From: an uncultured Oscillospiraceae bacterium
Lineage (GTDB): Bacteria > Bacillota > Clostridia > Oscillospirales > Acutalibacteraceae
NCBI GenBank assembly: GCA_900541905.1
Contig: UQLQ01000005.1
Location: 1 to 64,000, forward strand
Direction of reading: 5' to 3'
Length of the DNA: 64,000 bases
The notes under the pieces are model-generated. The model saw only the letters and a list, made by a program, of their open reading frames with translations. It searched no databases and was not told where the DNA came from. The translations under genes were made by a program, and so were the position numbers. Shown piece after piece: positions 16,537 to 25,024 of this stretch (position 1 is the stretch's first letter; the number at the start of each line of letters is the position of its first letter).

Positions 16537-18930
16537 ATGAGTAATCAAATCAAGCAAGAATGCGTGTCTTTAAGAAAACAACTAATGGAGAAAGAATTTT
16601 CCAAAATGAATGCAATGCAGCGTGAAGCGGTTTTTCAAGTAAACGGACCTTTGCTTATTTTAGCGGGCGCCGGAAGCGGAAAAACAACTGTGCTTGTCAA
16701 CAGAATTGCCAATCTGATTCGGTACGGGAATGCTTATCAAAGCCAAGAGGTTTCTGATGCGATTGATGAACAAGATATCAATGAAATGAAAGCATGTTTG
16801 GAAAAAAATCAACCGATTTCAGATGAGACCAGAAGAAAACTTTCCGTTCAGGCTTGCAAACCATGGCAAATTCTTGCCATTACATTTACCAATAAAGCAG
16901 CTGCTGAATTGAAAACTCGTCTTGTAACGATGTTAGGTGAGGATGGAAATGATATTTGGGCATCTACATTTCACTCCATGTGCGCACGCATTCTGCGCAG
17001 AGACGGAGACCGTTTGGGATATACAAATCGCTTTACTATTTATGATACAGACGATCCCCGCCGTTTGATGAAAGATTGTTGTAAGGCATTAAATATTGAA
17101 GAGAAAGTTTTGCCGGCAAAAGCAATTTTGTCTGAAATTTCACGCGCAAAAGATCAAATGATGGATGCCAATGAATATTTGCGCAGAGCAGGAACGGATA
17201 CACGCAAAGGTACCATTGGCAAAGCATATCAAATGTACCAAGAGCGCTTGAAAGCTGCGGATGCTATGGATTTTGACGATATGATTTGCAAAACAGTGGA
17301 ATTGCTTCAAAAAAATCCGGATGTTTTAGAATATTATCACAATAAGTTCCGCTATTTTATGGTGGATGAATATCAAGATACCAACCAGGCACAGTACCTG
17401 CTGATTGATTTGTTGGCCAGACATAGCGGAAATCTTTGTGTAGTTGGTGACGATGACCAGAGCATTTATAAATTCCGTGGCGCTACCATTGAAAATATTA
17501 TGAGTTTTGAAGAATCTTATCCAAATGCAAAAGTCATTCGGTTAGAACAAAACTATCGTTCCACAAAAAATATTCTGAATGCAGCCAATGCAGTGATAGC
17601 AAATAATATGGAACGTAAAGGGAAAACGTTGTGGACCGATAACGAAGAGGGTAAGAAAATTACCATACATACTTCCTGTACAGAACAGGAAGAAGCGGAA
17701 TATATGGCAAAACGTATTTTGGAAGAAGTGGCACAAGGAAGAACATTTTCAGATTTTGCAGTATTGTACCGTATGAATACACAATCGAATATCATTGAAA
17801 AATTATTTGTAAAATCAGGTATACCATATCGTATGATTGGCGGTCATCGCTTCTATGAACGCAAAGAAATTAAAGATATGATGGCATATTTGCAGGTAGT
17901 TAACAATCCTGCCGATGAAATTCGTCTCAGAAGAATCATCAATCAGCCTAAGCGTTCTATTGGAGACAAAACTTTGGCAGTAGCAACAGAAATTGCACAA
18001 GGCATTGGCGAAACATTGTTTGAGGTTATCAGCCATGCCGATGAGTTTGAAGCCTTAAAACGCACTTCTCCTAAGTTGCTGAATTTTGCTCAAATTATTC
18101 AGGAATTAATGAAAGCTGCGGAAGATGAAGCAGTTTCGTTAGCAGATTTATATGAGCTTATTTTAGAAAAAACAAGTTACATTGAATACTTGAAAACTGA
18201 ATATGAAGATGCGCAAGACAGAATTGATAATATCCGTGAGCTTGCTTCCAATATCATTCAATATGAAGAAGAGAATTTTGAGGATGCAAGTTTATCCGGA
18301 TTTTTAGAAGAAGTGTCTTTAATGACAGATATTGATAATTATGACGATAAAGCAGATTCTGTTGTTATGATGACAATGCATTCTGCAAAAGGTTTGGAAT
18401 TTCCTGTAGTATTTCTTCCCGGTTTTGAAGAAGGTATTTTCCCAGGCCTGCAATCCATTTACAATCCGGATGAAATAGAAGAAGAGCGCAGACTGGCATA
18501 TGTTGCAATTACACGTGCGGAAGAAGAAGTGGCGCTGCTGAATGCAGAAAGCCGTATGCTGTTTGGTTCTACAACCAGAAACAAGGCTTCTCGCTTTTTA
18601 TCGGAAATTCCGGAAGAATTGGTAGAACGCTCTCGTTCCCGTTCATGGCAAAAGCCAACACCGGGCACAAGTTTACCAACCTCTGCATATGAAGCCAGAG
18701 AGGTCACGACCAATTCTGCCAGAAATTTTGGTCCCGTCAATTTGCCAAAAGCGAAATCATCCGGTGAAAAATTGGCAGTGGGCGATAAGGTAAAACATCT
18801 TACATTTGGTCAAGGTGAAATTATATCTGCTACGCCTATGGGAAATGATACTTTACTGGAAATTATGTTTGAAACTGTCGGCAGTAAAAAGATTATGCAG
18901 AATTTTGCACGTTTGAAGAAGTTGTCTTAG
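16537..18930 (+). CDS. pcrA: ATP-dependent DNA helicase, UvrD/PcrA type
   Basis: A 797-residue superfamily 1A 3'-5' helicase of repair and rolling-circle replication. Motifs in order: Q-motif region MNAMQREAV, Walker A AGAGSGKTT (about 43-51), Ia ITFTNKAAAELK, Walker B VDEYQDTNQ (about 275), III DDDQSIYKFRGA, IV LEQNYRST, V MTMHSAKGLEF, VI AYVAITRAEEE. A C-terminal Tudor-like module (VGDKVKHLTFGQGEI) binds RNA polymerase in PcrA. A charged insert after motif I (EVSDAIDEQDINEMKACL) lengthens the 1A domain. The start is ATG 16537 behind GGCGGTGA; an upstream ATG has no ribosome binding site. pcrA is preferred over uvrD by phylum. Confidence 0.92.
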   Translation: MSNQIKQECVSLRKQLMEKEFSKMNAMQREAVFQVNGPLLILAGAGSGKTTVLVNRIANLIRYGNAYQSQEVSDAIDEQDINEMKACLEKNQPISDETRRKLSVQACKPWQILAITFTNKAAAELKTRLVTMLGEDGNDIWASTFHSMCARILRRDGDRLGYTNRFTIYDTDDPRRLMKDCCKALNIEEKVLPAKAILSEISRAKDQMMDANEYLRRAGTDTRKGTIGKAYQMYQERLKAADAMDFDDMICKTVELLQKNPDVLEYYHNKFRYFMVDEYQDTNQAQYLLIDLLARHSGNLCVVGDDDQSIYKFRGATIENIMSFEESYPNAKVIRLEQNYRSTKNILNAANAVIANNMERKGKTLWTDNEEGKKITIHTSCTEQEEAEYMAKRILEEVAQGRTFSDFAVLYRMNTQSNIIEKLFVKSGIPYRMIGGHRFYERKEIKDMMAYLQVVNNPADEIRLRRIINQPKRSIGDKTLAVATEIAQGIGETLFEVISHADEFEALKRTSPKLLNFAQIIQELMKAAEDEAVSLADLYELILEKTSYIEYLKTEYEDAQDRIDNIRELASNIIQYEEENFEDASLSGFLEEVSLMTDIDNYDDKADSVVMMTMHSAKGLEFPVVFLPGFEEGIFPGLQSIYNPDEIEEERRLAYVAITRAEEEVALLNAESRMLFGSTTRNKASRFLSEIPEELVERSRSRSWQKPTPGTSLPTSAYEAREVTTNSARNFGPVNLPKAKSSGEKLAVGDKVKHLTFGQGEIISATPMGNDTLLEIMFETVGSKKIMQNFARLKKLS

Positions 18931-18941
18931 TGATTATATAT

Positions 18942-18982
18942 AAAAATCGTAGTATACCTTGGTGTATATTGCGGTTTTTTTT
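18942..18982 (+). terminator. Terminator after the helicase gene
   Basis: Imperfect stem with G-T pairs, AAATCGTAGTATACC against GGTGTATATTGCGGTTT, followed by eight T. Confidence 0.65.
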
Positions 18983-19055
18983 ATTATTTTTGATTGTATT
19001 TTATACAATACTAATATTTTTTTAAAATTTGTATTGATTATTAGAATTTTCAATA

Positions 19056-19135
19056 TTGAATTTATGTGTAAAATCATGTACAATAACATTATTAATTTGG
19101 CACTGTAAAGTTTTTTTCACCTAAAACTTTACAGT
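19056..19135 (+). promoter_or_regulatory. Promoter and perfect 13-bp inverted repeat in the leader of the ABC importer operon
   Basis: TTGAAT (19056-19061), 17-bp spacer, TACAAT (19079-19084). From about +11 the leader holds ACTGTAAAGTTTT (19102-19114) and its exact complement AAAACTTTACAGT (19123-19135), separated by 8 nt. No U-tract follows, so an operator or a protective 5' hairpin is likelier than a terminator. Confidence 0.65.
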
Positions 19136-19167
19136 ACTAAAGTGAAATTGAAATTTGGGGGAGAAAA

Positions 19168-20196
19168 ATGATGAAATTTTCAGGCGTAAAGAAAATTTCT
19201 GCAGCCGCAATTGCAGCCATGATGCTGGTAGCCGGTATGACAGCATGCGGCAGCAGCGATTCCACCGGTACCGCTGACAGCGGTACTGCAAATGGCACAG
19301 ATGTTAAGAAAATTGGTATTATTCAATTGGTAGAACATGACTCACTGGATTTGGCAAGAAAGGGTTTTGTTGACGGTTTGGCAGAAGCCGGCTATGTAGA
19401 TGGTCAAAACATTAAAATTGATTACAAAAATGCGCAAGGCGATATTCCAAACTGTACAACCATCGCCGGCCAATTTGCAAACGATAATAAAGATTTGGTC
19501 TTGGCAGTTGCAACTCAAGCAGCACAAGCTATGGCAAGTAAAACAAAGGATATACCTATTTTGGTTACTGCCGTAACTGACCCTGCAGATTCCGGTTTGG
19601 TTGAAAGCAATGAAGCTCCTGGCGGTAATGTTACAGGTACATCAGATTTAACACCTGTAAAGGAACAAATGGAATTGTTAACTCAGCTTTGCCCGGATGC
19701 CAAAAAAGTTGCTTTACTATATTGTACCAGTGAAGCAAACTCAAAATATCAAATTGATTTGGCAAAAGAAGAAGCTGCTAAATATGGTATTGAAGCAATA
19801 GAAAAAACTGTTTCCGATGCAAATGATGTGCAATCCGTTGTACAATCTTTAGTCGGTCAAGTAGATGCAATTTATGTACCCACTGATAATGTAATTGCTT
19901 CTAACATGACATTGGTAGCACAAATTGCAACAGCAAATAAGATTCCTTTGTTTGTTGGCGAGAATAACAGCGTTGAAAATGGCGGTTTGGCAACATACAG
20001 CGTAGATTATTATGAGCTTGGTAAACTAACCGCAAAACAAGCTGTTAGAATTTTGGAAGATGGAGAAAGTCCGGCTAACATGCCAATTGAATATTTGAGT
20101 GAAAATAAACTATATATCAATATGGATTTGGCAAAACAACTGGGCATTGAAATTCCTGCAGATTTAGCGGAAAAAGCAATTGACGTAAAAGCTTAA
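19168..20196 (+). CDS. ABC transporter substrate-binding lipoprotein (TrpX-like)
   Basis: A 342-residue exported lipoprotein. Signal peptide with lipobox MTAC at about residues 24-27, then a Ser/Thr/Gly linker. The mature part is the ABC_sub_bind fold (IGIIQLVEHDSLDLARKGF, TAVTDPADSGLV), the family that includes streptococcal TrpX and uncharacterised BMP-like proteins. It is first in a three-gene operon with a matching permease and ATPase. Substrate may be an aromatic amino acid by analogy with TrpXYZ, but no residue here proves it. Starts ATG ATG behind GGGGGAG. Confidence 0.88.
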   Translation: MMKFSGVKKISAAAIAAMMLVAGMTACGSSDSTGTADSGTANGTDVKKIGIIQLVEHDSLDLARKGFVDGLAEAGYVDGQNIKIDYKNAQGDIPNCTTIAGQFANDNKDLVLAVATQAAQAMASKTKDIPILVTAVTDPADSGLVESNEAPGGNVTGTSDLTPVKEQMELLTQLCPDAKKVALLYCTSEANSKYQIDLAKEEAAKYGIEAIEKTVSDANDVQSVVQSLVGQVDAIYVPTDNVIASNMTLVAQIATANKIPLFVGENNSVENGGLATYSVDYYELGKLTAKQAVRILEDGESPANMPIEYLSENKLYINMDLAKQLGIEIPADLAEKAIDVKA

Positions 20197-20224
20197 TCGA
20201 CTTTTATGTATTCGGGAGGTAACT

Positions 20225-21190
20225 ATGGCAACATTGTTAGCACTGGAAGGTGCTGTAGCCCAAGGATTATTATATGCAATTATGACCCTTGGCGTTTATA
20301 TTACATATAAACTGCTGGACTTTGCTGACCTTACAGTAGACGGCAGCTTTGCGCTTGGCGGCTGTGTCAGTGCAATTTTAATTACAGTAGGGTTGGATCC
20401 GTTTACAAGCTTATTAATTGCAACCCTTGCAGGTATGGCATCCGGTGTAATAACAGGATTCTTTAATACAGTATTTAAAATACCGCCTATTTTGTCAGGT
20501 ATTTTGACAATGCTGGCTTTATATTCGATTAACCTTCGTGTTATGTTGGGAAAAGCCAATGTGCCTCTCGGTCAGGATGAAACTATCTTTACCATTATTC
20601 AAAAGTGGATTCCGATTCAGACAGATCTTCTTGTTATTTTAATCGGCTTGGTAATTGTAATACTTGTCATCGCTTTTATGTATTGGTTCTTTGGAACAGA
20701 GGTGGGAAGCGCCATTCGTGCAACCGGTAATAATCCTGATATGATTCGCGCTTTAGGTGTAAACACCAGCTGGATGAAAATTATTGCGCTGTTATTCAGC
20801 AATGGTCTGGTTGCATTATCAGGTGCTTTAATTACACAATACCAACAAAATGCCAGTGTAACCAATGGTACCGGTATGATTGTTGTCGGTTTGGCTTCTG
20901 TTATCATTGGTGAGGTTATTTTCGGAAACCGATTTAACTTTATTTATAAATTATCATCTGTTGTAATTGGCAGCTTAATTTATCGTATTGTAGTTGCACT
21001 TGTTCTTCAAGTTGGTTTGGACACACAGGATTTAAAACTCTTTACAGCAGTATTTGTTGCTTTGGCATTGGCTGTTCCTGTATTCAAGCAACGTATCCAA
21101 CGTTTATCAAACAGAACAGGTAAACCAAAGAAACAACAGGAAAGTGATGAGAGTGAGCAAGGAGGTGCGCCGAATGATTCAACTCAATAA
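20225..21190 (+). CDS. ABC transporter permease (TrpY-like, BPD_transp_2 family)
   Basis: A 321-residue permease with 8-9 hydrophobic helices of the branched-chain/ribose type. YAIMTLGVYITYKLLDFADLTVDGSFALG is the N-terminal hallmark of TrpY-like members. GSAIRATGNNPDMIRALGVN is the cytoplasmic coupling loop that contacts the ATPase. The hydrophilic tail (KPKKQQESDESEQGG) also encodes the ribosome binding site of the next gene. It is 28 bp downstream of the binding-protein gene and overlaps the ATPase gene. Confidence 0.9.
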   Translation: MATLLALEGAVAQGLLYAIMTLGVYITYKLLDFADLTVDGSFALGGCVSAILITVGLDPFTSLLIATLAGMASGVITGFFNTVFKIPPILSGILTMLALYSINLRVMLGKANVPLGQDETIFTIIQKWIPIQTDLLVILIGLVIVILVIAFMYWFFGTEVGSAIRATGNNPDMIRALGVNTSWMKIIALLFSNGLVALSGALITQYQQNASVTNGTGMIVVGLASVIIGEVIFGNRFNFIYKLSSVVIGSLIYRIVVALVLQVGLDTQDLKLFTAVFVALALAVPVFKQRIQRLSNRTGKPKKQQESDESEQGGAPNDSTQ

Positions 21191-21968
21191 TATTTACAAA
21201 ACGTTTCATAAAGGTACGGTAAATGAGAAGAAAGCATTAAACGGCCTAAACCTCCAAATGAAAAAAGGTGATTTTGTAACAGTTATCGGCGGTAACGGAG
21301 CAGGTAAATCTACTATGCTAAACGTAATTGCAGGAGTATATTATGTTGAAAGCGGCTCCGTTATATTAGACGATAAAGATATTACAAAAAAACCTGACTA
21401 CAAAAGAGCCAGATACTTAGGCCGTGTGTTCCAAGACCCCATGAAAGGTACTGCAGCAGATTTGTCCATTGAAGAAAATTTGGCACTTGCATACCGCCGT
21501 GGTAAAACTAGAAGTCTTAGATGGGGAATACACAGAAGTGAGCGCGAAAATTATAAAGAACGTTTAAAGCTTCTGGATTTGGGGTTAGAGAACCGTTTAA
21601 AATCTAAGGTTGGATTGTTATCAGGTGGTCAGCGCCAAGCTTTAACTTTGCTTATGGCTACACTGCAGAAGCCAAAACTGCTGTTGTTGGATGAACATAC
21701 TGCTGCATTGGACCCAAAAACTGCTGCAAAAGTATTACACATTACGGAACAAATTATTGAACAAGATCAGTTAACAGCGTTGATGATTACTCATAACATG
21801 AAAGATGCTCTTCGCATGGGTAACCGTTTGGTTATGATGCACGATGGAAAAATTATCTTTGATGTTGAGGGAGAAGAAAAGAAAAAGCTGACCGTTTCTG
21901 ACTTGCTGGAGAAATTCCAAATTGCAAGTGGTGATGAATTAGCAAATGACAGAATGTTGTTAGGATAA
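21174..21968 (+). CDS. ABC transporter ATP-binding protein (TrpZ-like)
   Basis: A 264-residue ATPase. Walker A GGNGAGKST (about 37-45), Q-loop VFQDPMKGTA, signature LLSGGQRQALTL, Walker B LLLLDEHTAALD (His replaces the usual Pro after DE, as in TrpZ-like members) and switch histidine ITHNMKD. Start ATG 21174 lies 6 nt after GGAGGTG and overlaps the permease gene by 17 bp; the frame is open further upstream but has no better start. It completes the importer. A strong terminator follows. Confidence 0.92.
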   Translation: MIQLNNIYKTFHKGTVNEKKALNGLNLQMKKGDFVTVIGGNGAGKSTMLNVIAGVYYVESGSVILDDKDITKKPDYKRARYLGRVFQDPMKGTAADLSIEENLALAYRRGKTRSLRWGIHRSERENYKERLKLLDLGLENRLKSKVGLLSGGQRQALTLLMATLQKPKLLLLDEHTAALDPKTAAKVLHITEQIIEQDQLTALMITHNMKDALRMGNRLVMMHDGKIIFDVEGEEKKKLTVSDLLEKFQIASGDELANDRMLLG

Positions 21969-22010
21969 AATAATAAAAGCCGGAGTATAACAACTCCGGC
22001 TTTTATTATT
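21969..22010. terminator. Terminator between the importer operon and the Cys-rich gene
   Basis: An 18-bp stem (21969-21986 and 21993-22010) with a GCCGGAGT core. Works for the plus-strand operon and probably for the convergent gene. Confidence 0.9.
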
Positions 22011-22020
22011 TATTTGTTAG

Positions 22021-22833
22021 TTAGTGTTGGTCGCATCCACAGCCGCATCCGTTGCCATTTTCAGCAACTTTTGGAGGGAAGAATTCATCCGTTGGGAAAT
22101 CTATTCTGCGGAACAACTCGCATGGGTTATCAGAAGTAGTTACACATTCTTTGCCAGGAATGCAGAAGTCATATGCAGGAATTAACATTTGAACATTTCT
22201 TGTAATTTGTACAATGGTAAATAAACCAATGGTAACAAATACACTTTTATTACCGCAGCCTGTATCAAATTCACCACCGTAACGTTTGCAAATACACTCC
22301 GGAATGCGGCAGCATGTGTCGCAGCAGTTGCATTCACAAATACGTGCTGACAGTGCAATTGGTTCAGCAACTTGAACAGTTGCTTTTGGCAAGACTTTTG
22401 AACAGCCTTGACTGTCTAGGTCGTCTAAATCAAAGTCAGAGCTGAACATTTTTACATTGCCTTCGCTACCATATAGAATAACTTTTTTGTTGAAAATTGC
22501 AATTCCGTTTACTGGGATTGGACCGGTTGCAGGTGCACAGAATACATCTACGCATACATCAAAGAAGAATGTCATGTCTACAGAATAGAAGCCTTTGTTA
22601 AATGGTACTGGCTCTAAATCAATATAGACTGTAATAACATTTACATCTTTTAGTCTTACGTTTACTGCATCTTCAATTAAACACTGTTTTTCTCTTGTGA
22701 AATATACGCGCAAATCCTCCAAACAGTCTTTATCACAGCAGCTATCATATACACGCATTGCGTCTATACATACAGCTTCTCTGAAACCTTCCGGAGTTCT
22801 GCAATCATTTGTATTATATTCATGTTCTGCCAT
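22021..22833 (-). CDS. Cysteine-rich protein, possibly spore-coat or exosporium related
   Basis: A 270-residue protein with 24 cysteines. They cluster in SCCDKDC (about 32-38), ICECNCCDTCC followed by CIC (about 175-195), and the tail NGCGCGCDQH. No signal peptide or membrane segment; alternating strands (VNVITVYIDLEPV, SVDMTFFFDVCVDVF) suggest a beta-rich fold. I do not recognise a named family. The Cys clusters suggest disulfide or metal cross-linking, as in spore surface proteins. A sigma-K-like promoter upstream supports that weakly. GGAGGAG precedes the ATG. Function is inferred, not shown. Confidence 0.75.
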   Translation of the reverse strand: MAEHEYNTNDCRTPEGFREAVCIDAMRVYDSCCDKDCLEDLRVYFTREKQCLIEDAVNVRLKDVNVITVYIDLEPVPFNKGFYSVDMTFFFDVCVDVFCAPATGPIPVNGIAIFNKKVILYGSEGNVKMFSSDFDLDDLDSQGCSKVLPKATVQVAEPIALSARICECNCCDTCCRIPECICKRYGGEFDTGCGNKSVFVTIGLFTIVQITRNVQMLIPAYDFCIPGKECVTTSDNPCELFRRIDFPTDEFFPPKVAENGNGCGCGCDQH

Positions 22834-22877
22834 AAAATGCTCCTCCTAACAGATTTGTTTCCTTTGTTTTCTATTGT

Positions 22878-22904
22878 TATTCTATGGCAGTATTATAATT
22901 TTGT
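22878..22904 (-). promoter_or_regulatory. Possible sigma-K-type promoter of the Cys-rich gene
   Basis: On the minus strand AC (22904-22903), 16 bp, then CATAGAATA (22886-22878), matching the mother-cell pattern AC-N16/17-CATAnnnTA, about 45 bp before the ATG. The motif is short, so chance is possible. Confidence 0.35.
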
Positions 22905-23062
22905 TACTCTTGATCGCTACTTTAAGGGAATTATACTGTATATTTTTGGGCATTATCAAAATATGTTGATGGCCGTGAAATGTGCAATCAGGCACAAAAA
23001 ACAGTGGATTTTGAAAGAATTTTACAATTGAGACAAAAAAATTGTCGATTGGGAAATATTAG

Positions 23063-23093
23063 AAAAACGAGCAGTATAATACTGCTCGTTTTA
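23063..23093 (-). terminator. Terminator of the TetR-family gene
   Basis: AAAACGAGCAGTAT/ATACTGCTCGTTTT hairpin followed on the minus strand by TCT after a T-run; it overlaps the stop codon region. Confidence 0.85.
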
Positions 23094-23639
23094 ACTTTGT
23101 GTTTTAAAAATTGCATAAATCAATTCATTGTAGGTAAAACAAATCATTTGTTTTGTTTCAGGTAGACTTTGTTTCATGTGTGAAGTCATTAAATTTAAAA
23201 TACCTGAAGCTGCAAACGAAATTGCCAATTTATAGGTTTCGATATGATAGCCTAATACTTGTAAACGGTTCGTTAGACTGTTTTCAATAATATTTGATAG
23301 CCTTGCAATAAATTCAGCGCTGTCCTGTTTGCTGATTAAAAATTGAAATTCAGATAGATGTGCGTCAATATATGTTAATAGATGAAAAAAGGTCTGATTT
23401 TGAAATTCTTCCAGAGGAATATGCTGTTCTTTTTTTAACAGTTTTTCAATACGGTACAGCAATTCTTTTTCCAAGTAATCTGTTAAATCGTCAACATTAT
23501 CATAATGTAAATAAAATGTGCTCCGTGATATTTGGCATGCCTGACATAATTTGCTTACAGTTATTTTTTTCATCGGCATAGTTTGAGAGAGTGAAAAAAA
23601 GGTTTCTTGTATTTTTTGTTTTGTTACTTCTGTTTTCAA
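23091..23639 (-). CDS. TetR-family transcriptional regulator
   Basis: A 182-residue regulator. N-terminal TetR helix-turn-helix: KITVSKLCQACQISRSTFYLHYDNVDDL (about 24-51), with STFYLHY as the recognition helix. The C-terminal ligand domain (about 60-182) is divergent and belongs to the DhaS/YbiH-like TetR group. It is divergent from the M14-family gene across a gap that holds a perfect 18-bp palindrome, its likely operator. Probable local repressor of the neighbouring deacylase, methyltransferase and importer genes; ligand unknown. Confidence 0.88.
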   Translation of the reverse strand: MKTEVTKQKIQETFFSLSQTMPMKKITVSKLCQACQISRSTFYLHYDNVDDLTDYLEKELLYRIEKLLKKEQHIPLEEFQNQTFFHLLTYIDAHLSEFQFLISKQDSAEFIARLSNIIENSLTNRLQVLGYHIETYKLAISFAASGILNLMTSHMKQSLPETKQMICFTYNELIYAIFKTQS

Positions 23640-23782
23640 GTTTTCAGGTCTCTTTCTAAAATTTTTAATAGAATATCATGTTCCTATAAAGTTTATACTA
23701 AAAAACACTTATTTTAATTCTTATATAGAATATAAATTGTTTACCTATGATAAAAAAGTATTTTATTGATAAATTTTAGCCA

Positions 23783-23841
23783 AATAAGGTAAACAAAACA
23801 ATCTGTTTTGTTTACCTTATTATAAAAAAACATGCTATGCT
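23783..23841 (+). promoter_or_regulatory. Palindromic operator overlapping a promoter of the M14-family gene
   Basis: An 18-bp perfect inverted repeat with a 3-nt centre (23783-23800 and 23804-23821); its right arm contains TGTTTACCT (23809-23817). TGC-TATGCT, an extended -10, is at 23833-23841, so the palindrome covers the -35 area. Another TGTTTACCT is at 23738-23746. Confidence 0.65.
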
Positions 23842-23881
23842 TATTGGAGTAAAACGTAGTAGTATGGAGATGTAATATATT

Positions 23882-24838
23882 ATGAAAGAAACACTTTGCA
23901 TAGGCGCTTTGCAAGCAGAAAGCGGAACAAAAACAAATGGATACTATACCGTACCTAAAACATTACACAGAATTCCCGTAACCATTATAAATGGAGCAAA
24001 AGACGGGAAAATAATTTTGATTACCAGCGGCATACACGGTGGTGAATATCCCGGAATACAAACGGCAATTGAATTATCTCAAGAATTGAATCCAGCAGAT
24101 GTTCAAGGTGCGATTATCATTTTGCACCCTGTAAATACACAGGCTTTTTTGCAAAGAGTTGCGGGTGTTATTCCGGAAGACGGAGAAAATTTAAATCGCG
24201 TTTTTCCGGGAACCATGGGAGGGACCATTACGCATAAAACAGCATTTTCCATTACAAAAGATTTTCAAAGCATAGCAGATTTTTATATCGATTTGCATGG
24301 TGGAGATGTCAATGAGCTGGTAATGCCATATGTATATTATCCCGGCATTGCGGAGGAAACAGTTTCCAATCAAGCAAGAGAATGTGCCTATGTTACCGGT
24401 TGTGAATATGTGGTGCGTTCCATAGCAACAGGAGGCGCTTTTAATTCAGCAGCTGCCAATGGAGTGCCAAGTTTGCTGATTGAACGCGGTGGAAGCGGCC
24501 TTTGGAGTAAAGAAGAGGTACAAGCATATAAATTTGATGTACTTAATATCCTAAAAAAATTAGAAGTGCTTCCTGGTGAACCGATGTTATCGAATCAACT
24601 ACCAAAAGAAATCACAACTGCTTTTTATATCGATTCGGAAGTAGATGGATGTTGGTATCCTGCGGTAAAGGTAGGACAAACCGTATCCAAAGGAGAATAT
24701 ATCGGTGTGATTAAAGATTTTTTTGGCAAAACATTGAAGGAGTATTATGCCCCTGAAAACGTAGTGGTATTGTATATGACTGTTACTTTGGGGATTGAAT
24801 CCGGAACATCTTTAATTGCGTTGGGGCAAATTGATTAA
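23882..24838 (+). CDS. M14-family zinc deacylase (succinylglutamate desuccinylase/aspartoacylase type)
   Basis: A 318-residue carboxypeptidase-fold amidohydrolase. Zinc ligands are visible: His and Glu in SGIHGGEYPG (about 50-59) and the third His in IDLHGGD (about 139-145). The substrate-carboxylate arginine lies in NLNRVFPG. SLLIERGG resembles the stretch holding the catalytic glutamate. C-terminal beta domain contains GCWYPAVKVGQTVSKGEYIG, a barrel-sandwich-like element. The family removes N-acyl groups from amino acids. It is divergent from a TetR regulator and followed by a methyltransferase and an ABC importer, suggesting a catabolic or salvage role for an acylated small molecule. Confidence 0.87.
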   Translation: MKETLCIGALQAESGTKTNGYYTVPKTLHRIPVTIINGAKDGKIILITSGIHGGEYPGIQTAIELSQELNPADVQGAIIILHPVNTQAFLQRVAGVIPEDGENLNRVFPGTMGGTITHKTAFSITKDFQSIADFYIDLHGGDVNELVMPYVYYPGIAEETVSNQARECAYVTGCEYVVRSIATGGAFNSAAANGVPSLLIERGGSGLWSKEEVQAYKFDVLNILKKLEVLPGEPMLSNQLPKEITTAFYIDSEVDGCWYPAVKVGQTVSKGEYIGVIKDFFGKTLKEYYAPENVVVLYMTVTLGIESGTSLIALGQID

Positions 24839-24891
24839 ATTTTTTCATTTAATATACAATCTGCTCTTAATGAGAAAAGTTACTCAATAGA

Positions 24892-24946
24892 TGTTTACAA
24901 CTTTAATAAAAGTGTTTACCTGTCATAATATTTGTTATGTTATGCT
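24892..24946 (+). promoter_or_regulatory. Promoter with TGTTTAC direct repeats upstream of the methyltransferase gene
   Basis: TGTTTACA (24892-24899) and TGTTTACCT (24913-24921) repeat with a 21-bp period (two helical turns). Extended -10 TGT-TATGCT is at 24938-24946. The motif and its distance to the -10 match the promoter of the M14-family gene within 1 bp. Confidence 0.5.
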
Positions 24947-25024
24947 TAATACGGTGTTAAGTGTTATTTTTGATAATTTTAGTAGATAAATGTTCCAGAA
25001 CAAACAGCAAAAGGGGATAACGTC

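Noticed and set aside
22822..23165. Two short plus-strand ORFs beside the Cys-rich gene
   Set aside because: No ribosome binding sites; they overlap the 5' end of the Cys-rich gene and the terminator and 3' end of the TetR-family gene.
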